Assembly: GCA_000436975.1 (NCBI GenBank)
Contig: HG000341.1
Coordinates: forward strand, 1-64,000
DNA: 64,000 nucleotides
Reading direction: 5' to 3'
Source: Clostridium sp. CAG:1000
Lineage (GTDB): Bacteria; Bacillota_I; Bacilli_A; RF39; UBA660
In this document: positions 51,675-60,620 of the stretch, piece after piece
Layout of the letters: the number at the start of each line of letters is the position of its first letter
Position numbering within the stretch: position 1 is the first letter of the stretch
Made by a program: the position numbers and the translations under genes
The notes under the pieces: generated by a model
Database searches by the model: none
Seen by the model: the letters and a program-made list of their open reading frames with translations, nothing else
Told to the model about the DNA's origin: nothing

Positions 51675-52145
51675 CTATCCTATTGCAACGATCTTAACAT
51701 TATAAACACCATCTGGTGAAGAAACTTCAACTGTGTCCCCAACTTTTCTACCCATTATTGCAGCAGCTATTGGACTTTCATTTGAAATCTTATTATTAAA
51801 TGGATCAGCTTCTTGACTACCTACTATTTTATAACTTTCAGTATCATCATCATCTTCGTATTGTAATTCAACATTACATCCGATTCCTACTTTACCATCA
51901 TCACTAGATTTATCAATAACGGTTGCATGTTCTAATGTATATTCAATCTCTAGTATTCTTTTCTCTAAATTTGCTTGTTCTTCACGAGCTTGATCATATT
52001 CAGAGTTTTCTGATAAATCACCTAAAGCACGAGCATCTTTAAGAGTTTGAGTCACTTCTTTTCTCTTTTCATTTCTTAAATAATTAAGTTCATTTTCAAG
52101 TTCCAAATAACCTTCACCTGTAAGAAAAATTTCTTTCTTTTTCAT
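51675..52145 (-). CDS. greA: Transcription elongation factor GreA
   Basis: Rescues backtracked RNA polymerase by stimulating transcript cleavage. N-terminal coiled coil with DARALGDLSENSEYD (acidic tip), and the FKBP-like C-terminal domain (GSQEADPFNNKISNESPIAAAIMG). 156 residues. Same order relative to the U32 genes as in B. subtilis, with udk missing. Confidence 0.96.
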   Translation of the reverse strand: MKKKEIFLTGEGYLELENELNYLRNEKRKEVTQTLKDARALGDLSENSEYDQAREEQANLEKRILEIEYTLEHATVIDKSSDDGKVGIGCNVELQYEDDDDTESYKIVGSQEADPFNNKISNESPIAAAIMGRKVGDTVEVSSPDGVYNVKIVAIG

Positions 52146-52194
52146 TACGTTAAGTCACCTCTTTCTTGTACCAACAAATGATACTATAAATTTG

Positions 52195-53376
52195 TTAGTT
52201 TGTCAATATCTTTACTCTTAAAATATCATTTTCGTGTACCTCAAATGGTATTTTTATTTTAATAATTTCTTGTGGATGGGAAGCACTATCCACACTTTCA
52301 TTCCTATCATTAACTATATTTGTAACAGTAAATGTATTTAATAAAGTATTAGGTCCAAATACCTCTATTTCATCCCCTACACTAAATTTATTTCTTTGTT
52401 CTACTGTAGCTATCATATTATCTTTATCAAATGATTTAATAAGCCCTAAAAAGTCTTGATTACTCGCTTCTTGTCTACCAGTAAAATATTGTCCTTCTAC
52501 AAGTGGAACACTATCATAAAATTGAGGAGCATTCTCACGATTAGATACACGTTCTAATACTTTTTTATAATATTTTATATCATCTTCAGTTAGAGTATTA
52601 TTAATCTTTTTATCCATTATTGTTCTATAGCTATTAGCGACAGTTGCAATATAGTACATACTTTTCATTCTACCTTCTACTTTATATGACTCAATACCCA
52701 TATCCATCATATCACTAATGTTATCTATCATATTCAAATCTTTAGAAGATATACAATATTCATAAGGAGTATTATTATCAAATGTAAATCTACATACTTG
52801 ACTGCATCCACCTCTATTTGAATCTCTTAAAGTTACATAATTTGACATAACACATCTGCCACTATAAGAAGTACACATCGCACCATGAATAAATACTTCT
52901 ACTTCAGTATCTATATTTTCTTTTATAAACTTCATATCTTCACGTGAACATTCTCTTGCAAGTACTACTCTATATGCGCCTAAACTCTTATAGAATTTAA
53001 CTGCTTCTAAATTAGTAATAGATTTTTGAGTAGATATAAAAAATGGTGTTTTTAAGTTTTGTCTATGAATTGACTCTATAACAGCAAAATCACTAACTAT
53101 ATATGAGTCTATTCCAATCAGATCAAGTGCTTTTAAATATTCATCAAGTCCATTTAAATCTTCATTATGCATTATCATATTAACTGTTACATATACTTTT
53201 TTATTTAATTTATGGGCAAACTCTACACCTTCTTTTATTTCATCTAATGTAAAGTTATTAGCATTAGCCCTAAGACTATAATATTCTCCTCCTATATAAA
53301 CAGCATCAGCACCATATAAAAATGCAAATTTAAGCCTATTTAAGTCCCCAGCAGGTAATAATAATTCATATTTCAT
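52195..53376 (-). CDS. U32 family peptidase-like tRNA/rRNA modification protein (YrrO)
   Basis: 393-residue U32 protein; signature EVFIHGAMCTSYSGRCVMSNY plus later cysteines (GGCSQVCRF) that could bind an iron-sulfur cluster. U32 proteins such as TrhP and RlhA modify RNA (hydroxylation) rather than act as proteases. Pairs with the smaller U32-like gene upstream (4-base overlap), as YrrN/YrrO do in Bacilli. Confidence 0.9.
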   Translation of the reverse strand: MKYELLLPAGDLNRLKFAFLYGADAVYIGGEYYSLRANANNFTLDEIKEGVEFAHKLNKKVYVTVNMIMHNEDLNGLDEYLKALDLIGIDSYIVSDFAVIESIHRQNLKTPFFISTQKSITNLEAVKFYKSLGAYRVVLARECSREDMKFIKENIDTEVEVFIHGAMCTSYSGRCVMSNYVTLRDSNRGGCSQVCRFTFDNNTPYEYCISSKDLNMIDNISDMMDMGIESYKVEGRMKSMYYIATVANSYRTIMDKKINNTLTEDDIKYYKKVLERVSNRENAPQFYDSVPLVEGQYFTGRQEASNQDFLGLIKSFDKDNMIATVEQRNKFSVGDEIEVFGPNTLLNTFTVTNIVNDRNESVDSASHPQEIIKIKIPFEVHENDILRVKILTN

Positions 53377-54176
53377 TTTAAATCACCCACCTTATATTTA
53401 ATATCATTTTCTAAAAAATAATAATCACTATCTATTAAATTACATAAGGAATCACTTTCACACTCAGATAATATTATTTTTTCACTAATATCATCTATAT
53501 CAGTAAGATTAATTATTAAATTAAAGCATTCTAATTTATTAAGATACTTTGATGCACAAAATATTCTATCATTTAGAATAACACTTCCTGTTTTTTCTTC
53601 TTTAACAATAAGCTTATGATGAGAAGATTTTTCATTAAGATTATAATAGTTCTCATTACTATCTATATTATAATATTTATTAAAATTACTTACTAATGCT
53701 CTTCTTGAATACATAAGTGTATTTTTAGAAACATAAAAATAAAATATATTACTCTTACATTCATTATTTATTTTCATAAGTTCATCTATTGTAAGATCAT
53801 TATTAATAACAACACTATTAATACCAAGAGTATTTAAATAATTAACTGCTTTATAATTTGATAATATATGATGCTCATATAAAATTATTCTTTTTTTTGG
53901 TATAAAGCTTAAAAGACCAATATCTTCAACAATAAATTTAATGTTATCATTAAACTTACTTAAGTCAAAATCATATACTTGTTTATGTAGTAATCTATTC
54001 ATAATAACATAAACTGCATTAGACTTTGCAATTTTATTTATTTCATCAATCTCAAAATAAACATTAAATCCTATAGAATAATCTTTTAATGGTAAGATAA
54101 AAGTATTGAAACCATACTCTTCATATAGTTTCAATTCTTTTCTTTTTGGTAAAATTATAAATTCTTTCTTTTGCAT
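53373..54176 (-). CDS. U32-like partner protein (YrrN)
   Basis: 267-residue protein resembling the first half of U32 proteins (TIM-barrel-like: ELKLYEEYGFNTFILPLKDY) but without the cysteine signature. It overlaps YrrO by 4 bases (ATGA) and corresponds by position to yrrN, which is thought to work with yrrO in tRNA 5-hydroxyuridine formation. It ends in a TGA stop. Confidence 0.75.
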   Translation of the reverse strand: MQKKEFIILPKRKELKLYEEYGFNTFILPLKDYSIGFNVYFEIDEINKIAKSNAVYVIMNRLLHKQVYDFDLSKFNDNIKFIVEDIGLLSFIPKKRIILYEHHILSNYKAVNYLNTLGINSVVINNDLTIDELMKINNECKSNIFYFYVSKNTLMYSRRALVSNFNKYYNIDSNENYYNLNEKSSHHKLIVKEEKTGSVILNDRIFCASKYLNKLECFNLIINLTDIDDISEKIILSECESDSLCNLIDSDYYFLENDIKYKVGDLK

Positions 54177-54748
54177 ACCCCTATCGTATCACCTACTTTT
54201 ATAAATTCAACTGAAAACTCATCTTGAGTCTTTAAATATGTTATAAACTTTTCTATTTTACGAACCATTTGTCTTAAATTTCTACTTTTAATAGAAGAAC
54301 TATTAAATACATAACCATGGAAATCCAAGTTATCGATTATTATAACACCTTTTTCATTTAAATTATACTTATATTTATCTAAAAATCTTTTGTTTTGGCT
54401 TTTAGCAGCATCTATAATAATTAAATCATACATACCTTCAATATTTGTATTTAAAGCATCATAATGTATTAATTCTATATTTGATAAACCACTTGATAAG
54501 ACATTATTATAAGCAATATTATATCTTTCATCATCTCTTTCAATACTAGTTATCTTTTCAATATTTTTATTACTAGCAAAACATAAAGTAGAGTATCCAA
54601 TAGCACTACCTATTTCAAGTATAGATTTAATATTATTTTCATCTATTATTTTATTAATTGTATCAATAGTATCTTTACTCATTATTGGTACATTATTATT
54701 AATACCATATTTTCTTATTTCATCTATTAATTTTGATATTCTATCCAT
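54155..54748 (-). CDS. O-methyltransferase (YrrM-like)
   Basis: 197-residue class I SAM-dependent methyltransferase of the catechol O-methyltransferase-like family: motif I SILEIGSAIGYSTL, acidic motif SIERDDERY, metal-site region IIIDAAKSQ. In B. subtilis the equivalent YrrM (TrmR) methylates 5-hydroxyuridine in tRNA, consistent with its place next to the U32 genes. Overlaps both neighbours. Confidence 0.88.
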   Translation of the reverse strand: MDRISKLIDEIRKYGINNNVPIMSKDTIDTINKIIDENNIKSILEIGSAIGYSTLCFASNKNIEKITSIERDDERYNIAYNNVLSSGLSNIELIHYDALNTNIEGMYDLIIIDAAKSQNKRFLDKYKYNLNEKGVIIIDNLDFHGYVFNSSSIKSRNLRQMVRKIEKFITYLKTQDEFSVEFIKVGDTIGVCKRKNL

Positions 54749-55818
54749 AATCCTTCACTCTTTAATTTATTAACTGTTTTAATATGACCACTATCTGTTT
54801 CATTAAAATATGTTTTACCATTTTTATCAGCAACAAAATAATAATATTTATGTTTTGTTGGCTCAATAGACGCCACTATTGAATCTATACCAGGGTTACA
54901 CACAGGAGATACTGGTAACTTACCATTCATACATGTACTACGAGTATTATATGCATTACATTTATTTAATTGACTTACTTTTAAATCAACAGACCAATTA
55001 TCTAACTTTTCTGCATAATAAGTAGTAACATCACTACCTAAACTCCATTTATTATTAAGTCTATTATAAAATACTCCAGATACACCCTTTCTATCATTAG
55101 AAGTACCTGCTTCTAACTCAACTATTGATGCTAAAGTAAGCATTTGATGAACAGTATAATTACTAGTTTCTATCTCACTTTTATATGGGGTTAATTTCTT
55201 ATCCATATTATCAAGCATACTTCCAAATATATCTTCTAATGAAGCAGTAGAATAAAACTCATATGTATCAGGATATAAATATCCTTCAAGAGAATAATAA
55301 ATATCTTTATTTTTAATCTCATCAGTTAGAAACCAATATTTATTAATTAATGTGTCTAAATAGCTACTATCAGATAGTTTAGTTAATATTTCTTTTTCAC
55401 TGAAACTAAAATTTTCAATTAATTTAGATATAACATATCTCATATTTTTGCCTTCTACAAAAGTAATTTTTTTAGTTTCACTATTATTTTGACCACCTTT
55501 TTCAAAAGCATTAATTAATTCACTTAAATTATATGATTTTTTAAGTTCATATTTTCCATAAGTTAGATCCTTAGGCTTATTTAATTTAATATATATTTTA
55601 TAACATAAAGTAGATTTAATAAGCCCCTCACGCTTTAACTTATCAGCTATAGTATTATAAGTATCTCCGGAGTTAATAACAATACTTACAGTATCACTAC
55701 TTTTACCATGAGAATTAACTATATAAAAATAACTACCTACTAAAATACCTAAAACTATAACACACAAAACAAATATAAAAGCTATAAACTTTTTTACATT
55801 GAATACTTTTCTTTTCAT
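54727..55818 (-). CDS. mltG: Endolytic murein transglycosylase MltG
   Basis: Membrane-bound lytic transglycosylase (YceG) that releases nascent glycan chains. N-terminal anchor (FIAFIFVLCVIVLGILVG), a LysM-like subdomain (INSGDTYNTIADKLKREGLI) and the catalytic domain with the key Glu in TLASIVELEAG, followed by GVFYNRLNNKWSLGSD. 363 residues. Position before the methyltransferase is as in Bacilli. Confidence 0.95.
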   Translation of the reverse strand: MKRKVFNVKKFIAFIFVLCVIVLGILVGSYFYIVNSHGKSSDTVSIVINSGDTYNTIADKLKREGLIKSTLCYKIYIKLNKPKDLTYGKYELKKSYNLSELINAFEKGGQNNSETKKITFVEGKNMRYVISKLIENFSFSEKEILTKLSDSSYLDTLINKYWFLTDEIKNKDIYYSLEGYLYPDTYEFYSTASLEDIFGSMLDNMDKKLTPYKSEIETSNYTVHQMLTLASIVELEAGTSNDRKGVSGVFYNRLNNKWSLGSDVTTYYAEKLDNWSVDLKVSQLNKCNAYNTRSTCMNGKLPVSPVCNPGIDSIVASIEPTKHKYYYFVADKNGKTYFNETDSGHIKTVNKLKSEGLWIEYQN

Positions 55819-55827
55819 AATACACCT

Positions 55828-56091
55828 CTAATTCTTTTTATATTCCAGTGAAGACAATATTTTACTAATAAAATCAAACTCTTCTCTATTAGTAACAGGT
55901 TTTAACTTAGTCATATTCCCTTTCTCACTCAATACATAACTAGATGCATATGAAATAATTTCTCCACTTTTATTCTTCTTATCTTCTGTATATATTACAT
56001 AATTAATATCATCACACTCTATATTAAAGAGTATCCTACACTTAATTTTATTTCCGTTTTTATCTTTAAGAGTCAATAAATTCTTTTCCAT
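55828..56091 (-). CDS. DUF1292 family protein (YrzB-like)
   Basis: 87-residue acidic DUF1292 protein: begins LTLKDKNGNKIKCRILFNIE and has the middle YVIYTEDK segment typical of the family. It follows ruvX as yrzB does in Bacilli. Function unknown. A second member sits at 61682. Confidence 0.85.
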   Translation of the reverse strand: MEKNLLTLKDKNGNKIKCRILFNIECDDINYVIYTEDKKNKSGEIISYASSYVLSEKGNMTKLKPVTNREEFDFISKILSSLEYKKN

Positions 56092-56500
56092 TACCTCTCC
56101 TGTCTAAAAAAGTCTGAAGTATAATAGTCGCTGCTATTTTATCAATAACCTTTTTTCTATTTTTTCTAGTAGTGTTATTATTTATAAGCATTCTTTCTGC
56201 TTCAACTGTAGATAATCTTTCATCTTGCAAATATATGTCGAGTGAAAATCTTTCTTTAAGTAATTCCATAAACTTTAGTGTTTCTTCACTCCTTTTAGAT
56301 AAACTCCCATCAAGATTTAATGGGTTACCCAACACTAAAGCATCGATTTTTCTTTCATTAATTATAATTTCTAATTTATCTAATAATTCATCATAAGTAC
56401 TATATCTTAATACTTCAAGAGAAGTTGCTATAAGACCTGTCCTATCACTAATAGAAAGTCCTAGTGTTTTACTACCTAAATCAAGTCCTAAAAATGTCAT
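56066..56500 (-). CDS. ruvX: Holliday junction resolvase-like protein RuvX/YqgF
   Basis: RNase H-fold nuclease involved in rRNA 5'-end processing and possibly recombination. The catalytic motif GLDLGSKTLGLSISD at residues 5-19, then LVLGNPLNLDGS, and the DERLSTVEAERML segment. 144 residues, one-base overlap with ireB. In Bacillota the order ireB-ruvX-DUF1292 is conserved. Confidence 0.94.
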   Translation of the reverse strand: MTFLGLDLGSKTLGLSISDRTGLIATSLEVLRYSTYDELLDKLEIIINERKIDALVLGNPLNLDGSLSKRSEETLKFMELLKERFSLDIYLQDERLSTVEAERMLINNNTTRKNRKKVIDKIAATIILQTFLDRRGNGKEFIDS

Positions 56501-56745
56501 TATTTAATATAACTTTCTAACATTATTTCAAGTATATCTTCTCTTTTAAACTCAAGTATTCTATTTCTACATTCCTTATAACTTGAAATATATCCAGGAT
56601 CCCCACTAATCAAATAAGCAACTATTTGTTTAATAGAATTATATCCTCTTTCGTCTAAATCTTCACATATTTTTTGTAAAGTAGTTTTAATGTTTTCACA
56701 TGTAATTTCTTCAGTGTTCACAATGGTAGTTTCACTATTTTTCAT
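56500..56745 (-). CDS. ireB: IreB regulatory phosphoprotein (UPF0297)
   Basis: 81-residue IreB/YrzL protein, substrate of PASTA Ser/Thr kinases in Enterococcus. Family motif: TTLQKICEDLDERGYNSIKQIVAYLISGD, with a threonine-rich N-terminus (TTIVNTEEIT) where phosphorylation is known. Start at 56745 chosen for AGGAGTG. It heads the operon to mltG and further. Confidence 0.93.
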   Translation of the reverse strand: MKNSETTIVNTEEITCENIKTTLQKICEDLDERGYNSIKQIVAYLISGDPGYISSYKECRNRILEFKREDILEIMLESYIK

Positions 56746-56767
56746 AAATTTCACTCCTAACATGTAT

Positions 56768-56796
56768 ATTCTATCAAAAAAATGCTTTATTCTCAA
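56768..56796 (-). promoter_or_regulatory. Promoter of the ireB-ruvX operon
   Basis: TCTCAA complement TTGAGA (56791-56796), 17-base spacer, TAGAAT (56768-56773) with an extended TG. It overlaps the divergent promoter area of the polyprenyl synthase, whose extended -10 is TGATATAAT ending at 56813. Confidence 0.65.
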
Positions 56797-56829
56797 CCTC
56801 AATTTGATATAATATGTAAAGGTGATATA

Positions 56830-58086
56830 ATGATAAAGATAATTACAAAAAATGAATTTGAAAGTAAAATTAATGATTTTGATATTATATTTACTGATCA
56901 AAAATTAAATAATAAAAAGGAAATATTAATTAAAACTTCAAAAGATTTATATCATAATTTAGATAAAGTTACTAAAAATAATAATGTTGCATTAATAATG
57001 ATGAATAAAAATCAAAGAAATGAATGTTATCAACTACTATATTTCTATCAAAATTATCTTAGTAAAATTGATATATTTAAAGAAAAAATAAATGAAATTA
57101 ATAATACTTTTCATAAAGAACATGACAGTAGATATGCATATGATGCGATAGAAAAACTAAAGTACATGAATTGTGATGGTAAATTCTTAAGAGCATTTCT
57201 TATTACAGTTGGATATGAACTTAAACATAAAAATATTGATTATATAATCCCTCTTGCTATTGCATATGAAACATTTCAAACATCAATACTAATTCACGAT
57301 GATATTATTGATGATGCAGACACAAGAAGAGGTAAAAAAACAATACCCGAACTTTATAAAAAACAATTAAATGTAAATAATAGTGTTCCTTCTTCACTAG
57401 CTATGTGTATTGGGGACTTAGGCTTTTATTTAACTAATGAAATAATATTTAATTATTATAGAAATGATAAAAAATTAGTAAAATACTTAGAATATTTAAA
57501 TAAAATTATAATTAACACTATAAAAGGTGAGATTGCTGATGTATACTTACCTGCTAAAGAAACTTTTGAAGGCGAAAAGAAATTTACTGAATTAGAAATA
57601 ATGGAAATTGCTAGACTTAAAACATCATGGTATACAGTAGTTGGTCCTTTCTGTTTAGGAGCAATTGCCGCTGGTGCAAAAGATGAAAAAATTGAAAAGT
57701 ATGAATACTATTTAGAACCTATGGGAATGGCATTCCAAATTAGAGATGATATCTTAGGTATCTATGGTAATAGTGATAAAACTGGTAAGCCAAATACATC
57801 AGATATTAAAGAGAAAAAATTAACACTAATGTATTCTTATCTAAGAACTATTAAAACTGAATATTTTAAAGAGTTTGCTAAATACTATGGAAAAGAAGAT
57901 GTAACTGAAAAAGAAGTAGAAAAAATAAGAGAGATAATAAAAGAATCTGGTGCTCTTGAATATGCTGAGAGTTTTGTAGAAGAATTATTAAAAATAACAA
58001 AAGATGAAGTAGTTAAATATAAAAATAAACATATTAAAGATATATTAATTGGTTTAATGGTTTATATCAAATTAAGAGAAAAATAG
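56830..58086 (+). CDS. Polyprenyl diphosphate synthase with N-terminal extension
   Basis: 418-residue prenyltransferase that extends isoprenyl diphosphates, probably heptaprenyl/undecaprenyl-related or farnesyl-type. The aspartate-rich motifs are DDIIDDAD and QIRDDILG. The usual GKRLRP is GKFLRA (CDGKFLRAFLI). About 85 residues precede the conserved core and are not recognised. Start at 56830 follows AGGTG. Confidence 0.85.
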   Translation: MIKIITKNEFESKINDFDIIFTDQKLNNKKEILIKTSKDLYHNLDKVTKNNNVALIMMNKNQRNECYQLLYFYQNYLSKIDIFKEKINEINNTFHKEHDSRYAYDAIEKLKYMNCDGKFLRAFLITVGYELKHKNIDYIIPLAIAYETFQTSILIHDDIIDDADTRRGKKTIPELYKKQLNVNNSVPSSLAMCIGDLGFYLTNEIIFNYYRNDKKLVKYLEYLNKIIINTIKGEIADVYLPAKETFEGEKKFTELEIMEIARLKTSWYTVVGPFCLGAIAAGAKDEKIEKYEYYLEPMGMAFQIRDDILGIYGNSDKTGKPNTSDIKEKKLTLMYSYLRTIKTEYFKEFAKYYGKEDVTEKEVEKIREIIKESGALEYAESFVEELLKITKDEVVKYKNKHIKDILIGLMVYIKLREK

Positions 58087-58112
58087 TTTTAAAATAAAAA
58101 CTATTTTTTAAT
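58081..58112 (+). terminator. Terminator after polyprenyl synthase
   Basis: AAATAGTTTT and AAAACTATTT arms followed by T run. Confidence 0.75.
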
Positions 58113-58126
58113 TTGTTTATAAATAA

Positions 58127-58355
58127 GTCACGACCAAAACGCTACTTTTAATTCTTGAGATTGTTCATTAACAATATTTCTTAAAGTATTCTAAGTCTTT
58201 CTTTGGTCTTCTTCTCTATCTAGGATGATTGTTTATCTTTGAATTTATAAGTTCAGTATTTGTCTCTATATACAAGTCCACTACTTTACCTTTAGTATGG
58301 GCACTATTCTTTAAAAGTTCTTTATCTTATAATAGCTCCTCCTTTCTAGAGAATG
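58127..58355 (-). pseudogene. Decayed gene remnant in a 350-base gap
   Basis: Between the polyprenyl synthase and uppS there is no intact gene. On the minus strand a strong AAAGGAGGAG is followed by coding-like sequence in two frames: KELLKNSAHTKGKVVDLYI...NNHPR, stop, and a frameshifted tail ending SQELKVAFWS. No start codon remains. I cannot name the parent family. Confidence 0.45.
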
Positions 58356-58408
58356 TTTATCATTCCCTATTATAATAATTAGCTATAAAAACAAAAAAAT
58401 TCTTTTTT

Positions 58409-58442
58409 TAAAAAAAATAAACAAATTTTACTTTGTTTATTT
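58409..58442 (-). terminator. Terminator after uppS
   Basis: AAATAAACAAA and TTTGTTTATTT arms plus T8 on the minus strand at the uppS stop. Confidence 0.75.
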
Positions 58443-59138
58443 AACAGTTCCTTTAGTTATATTTCTTTCAAAATATGAATCAAGCGCTTTATCAAATTCA
58501 TTTTCATCAAAATCAGGGAAACATGTATCTGTAAAATATAATTCAGCATAACTGATACTATAAAGCATAAAATTACTTATTCTAACTTCTCCGCTTGTTC
58601 TTATCATTAAATCTATAGGTGGTAGAGGATTATATAAATAATCATAAAAATTGTTTTCATTAATATCATCAATATTAAGTTTACCTTCGCTTGCGAGTTT
58701 AGCTATTCTTTTACTAGCATCAACTATTTCAGCTTGTCCACCATAATTAAGACATACATTAAAAACTCCTTTTGTACAATCACTAGTTAGCTTTTCTATT
58801 TCTTTCATAGTATTGTAAACTTTATCACTTAAAGGTTCTTTTCTACCAGAAAATATTATTTTAATATTATTTTTTACAAAGAAATCTTTTTCTTTCTTAA
58901 ACGCAGTTACAAATAAATTCATTATATAATTTACCTCTTCTTCACTTCTTTTAAAGTTCTCAGTCGAAAAAGCAAACACTGATAAATATTTAACTCCTTT
59001 GTCTAGTATATATATAGCTGTTTTTTTAAGTCTATTATAACCTGCTAAATGTCCTTGCGTTCTTTTCATACCTTGTCTTGTAGCCCATCTACCATTACCA
59101 TCCATTATTATTCCAACATGATTTGGTATTTTATTCAT
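58437..59138 (-). CDS. uppS: Undecaprenyl diphosphate synthase (isoprenyl transferase)
   Basis: Makes the C55 lipid carrier for cell wall synthesis, cis-type. Signature HVGIIMDGNGRWA with the catalytic Asp, the FAFSTENFKRS segment, and C-terminal LMIRTSGEVRISNFMLY and ELYFTD. 233 residues. Start at 59138 has GAGGTG six bases upstream; a GTG inside that site is not the start. The usual cdsA partner is not adjacent. Confidence 0.95.
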   Translation of the reverse strand: MNKIPNHVGIIMDGNGRWATRQGMKRTQGHLAGYNRLKKTAIYILDKGVKYLSVFAFSTENFKRSEEEVNYIMNLFVTAFKKEKDFFVKNNIKIIFSGRKEPLSDKVYNTMKEIEKLTSDCTKGVFNVCLNYGGQAEIVDASKRIAKLASEGKLNIDDINENNFYDYLYNPLPPIDLMIRTSGEVRISNFMLYSISYAELYFTDTCFPDFDENEFDKALDSYFERNITKGTVK

Positions 59139-59260
59139 TTTATTCACCTCATATTTATCTATTATACAAAAAATAATTAGGATTTATATTGTTTTTAAAA
59201 CTTTTTTACACTTTTTTTATACTTTTGTAGTATAATTTTAAAAAGAAAAAGAGGTGGCTT

Positions 59261-60595
59261 ATGAAACAAAATATAGAAAAACTTATTAAAGATAAAAAAT
59301 ATTCTAAAATTAAAGAAATATTAAACAAGATGAATGAATATGACATAGCTAATATATTTGAAGACTTACCTCAAAATGAAATGGTTAAGTTATTTAGATT
59401 ACTGAATAAAGATATAGCTGCGGATGTATTTTCGTATTTAGAAACAGATACAGAAGCTATGATAATATCTTCCCTTAGTGATAATGAGGCTGTATCAATA
59501 ATTAATGATATGTCTGCAGATGACGCGACTGACCTGATGGATGAAATGCCTGCGAATGTAGTAAGCAAATTATTATCTAAAGTTGATGTTGAAACTAGGC
59601 GTGATATTAATACACTACTTAAATATCCTGATAATTCAGCTGGTAGTATAATGACGGTAGAATACTTAGATTTTAAAGAATATATAACTATTAAAGATGC
59701 TATTAAAAAAATAAAGAAAGAATATGATGAAAAAGAAACCATAGATACTTGTTTTGTAACTGATAAAAAAAGAAAACTAATTGGAACTGTTAAATTAAAA
59801 GATTTAGTTATCAATGATGAGGATACTCCTATCGGCGACATTATGGATGATAGTGTTATGTCAGTTGACACACTAACTGATCAAGAAGAAGTAGCAAAAA
59901 TAATACAAGATTATGATTTAACCTCTATTGCAGTTGTTGACTCTGAAAGTAAACTTGTTGGTATTATTACAATAGATGATGTTATTGATATTATTGAAGA
60001 AGAGACTACAGAAGATATAGAGAAAATGGCAGCTATTCTTCCTACTGAAAAATCATATTTAAAACTATCCACATTTGATTTATGGAAAAGTAGGATACCT
60101 TGGTTATTACTTCTTATGATATCTGCTACATTCACTGGTAAAATAATACAACATTTTGAACAGTCTCTAGCCGCTTGTGTTATTTTAACATCGTTTATAC
60201 CAATGCTTATGGATACAGGTGGTAATGCAGGTGGGCAATCATCTGCAACTATTATACGTGCACTATCACTAAATGATATTGAATTTAAAGATATATTTAA
60301 AGTAATATTTAAAGAATTTAAAGTTGCCCTTGTAGTAAGTTTAACACTTTCAGTTGCTAACTTCATAAAACTTATTTTTATTGATGGCATTACTACAAAC
60401 GTAGCTTTTGTTGTTTGCCTTACTTTAATACTTACGGTATGTATTGCTAAAATAGTTGGTTGTTCTTTGCCTATACTGGCTAAAAAAATAGGATTTGACC
60501 CAGCTGTTATGGCAAGTCCATTTATTACAACCATAGTTGATGCTATTTCATTACTTGTTTATTTTCAAATAGCTAGTCAAATATTACATATATAA
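59261..60595 (+). CDS. mgtE: Magnesium transporter MgtE
   Basis: Dimeric Mg2+ channel regulated by cytoplasmic Mg2+. N-terminal MgtE_N domain (superhelical: YDIANIFEDLP; LMDEMPANVVSKLL), two CBS domains (about residues 130-260, DEEDTPIGDIMD and LVGIITIDDVIDII), and five helices with the pore motif in LMDTGGNAGGQSSATIIR. 444 residues. The leader before it is too short for an M-box. Confidence 0.96.
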   Translation: MKQNIEKLIKDKKYSKIKEILNKMNEYDIANIFEDLPQNEMVKLFRLLNKDIAADVFSYLETDTEAMIISSLSDNEAVSIINDMSADDATDLMDEMPANVVSKLLSKVDVETRRDINTLLKYPDNSAGSIMTVEYLDFKEYITIKDAIKKIKKEYDEKETIDTCFVTDKKRKLIGTVKLKDLVINDEDTPIGDIMDDSVMSVDTLTDQEEVAKIIQDYDLTSIAVVDSESKLVGIITIDDVIDIIEEETTEDIEKMAAILPTEKSYLKLSTFDLWKSRIPWLLLLMISATFTGKIIQHFEQSLAACVILTSFIPMLMDTGGNAGGQSSATIIRALSLNDIEFKDIFKVIFKEFKVALVVSLTLSVANFIKLIFIDGITTNVAFVVCLTLILTVCIAKIVGCSLPILAKKIGFDPAVMASPFITTIVDAISLLVYFQIASQILHI

Positions 60596-60620
60596 AAAAC
60601 ACTTTCAAAAAGTGTTTTTA
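60595..60620. terminator. Bidirectional terminator, mgtE / coiled-coil gene
   Basis: AAAAACACTT and AAGTGTTTTT arms between convergent stops. Confidence 0.85.

Noticed and set aside
59139..59147. GTG start for uppS.
   Set aside because: The GTG is part of the Shine-Dalgarno sequence GAGGTG for the ATG at 59138.
59148..59260. M-box magnesium riboswitch ahead of mgtE.
   Set aside because: The leader is too short and I see no M-box core elements.
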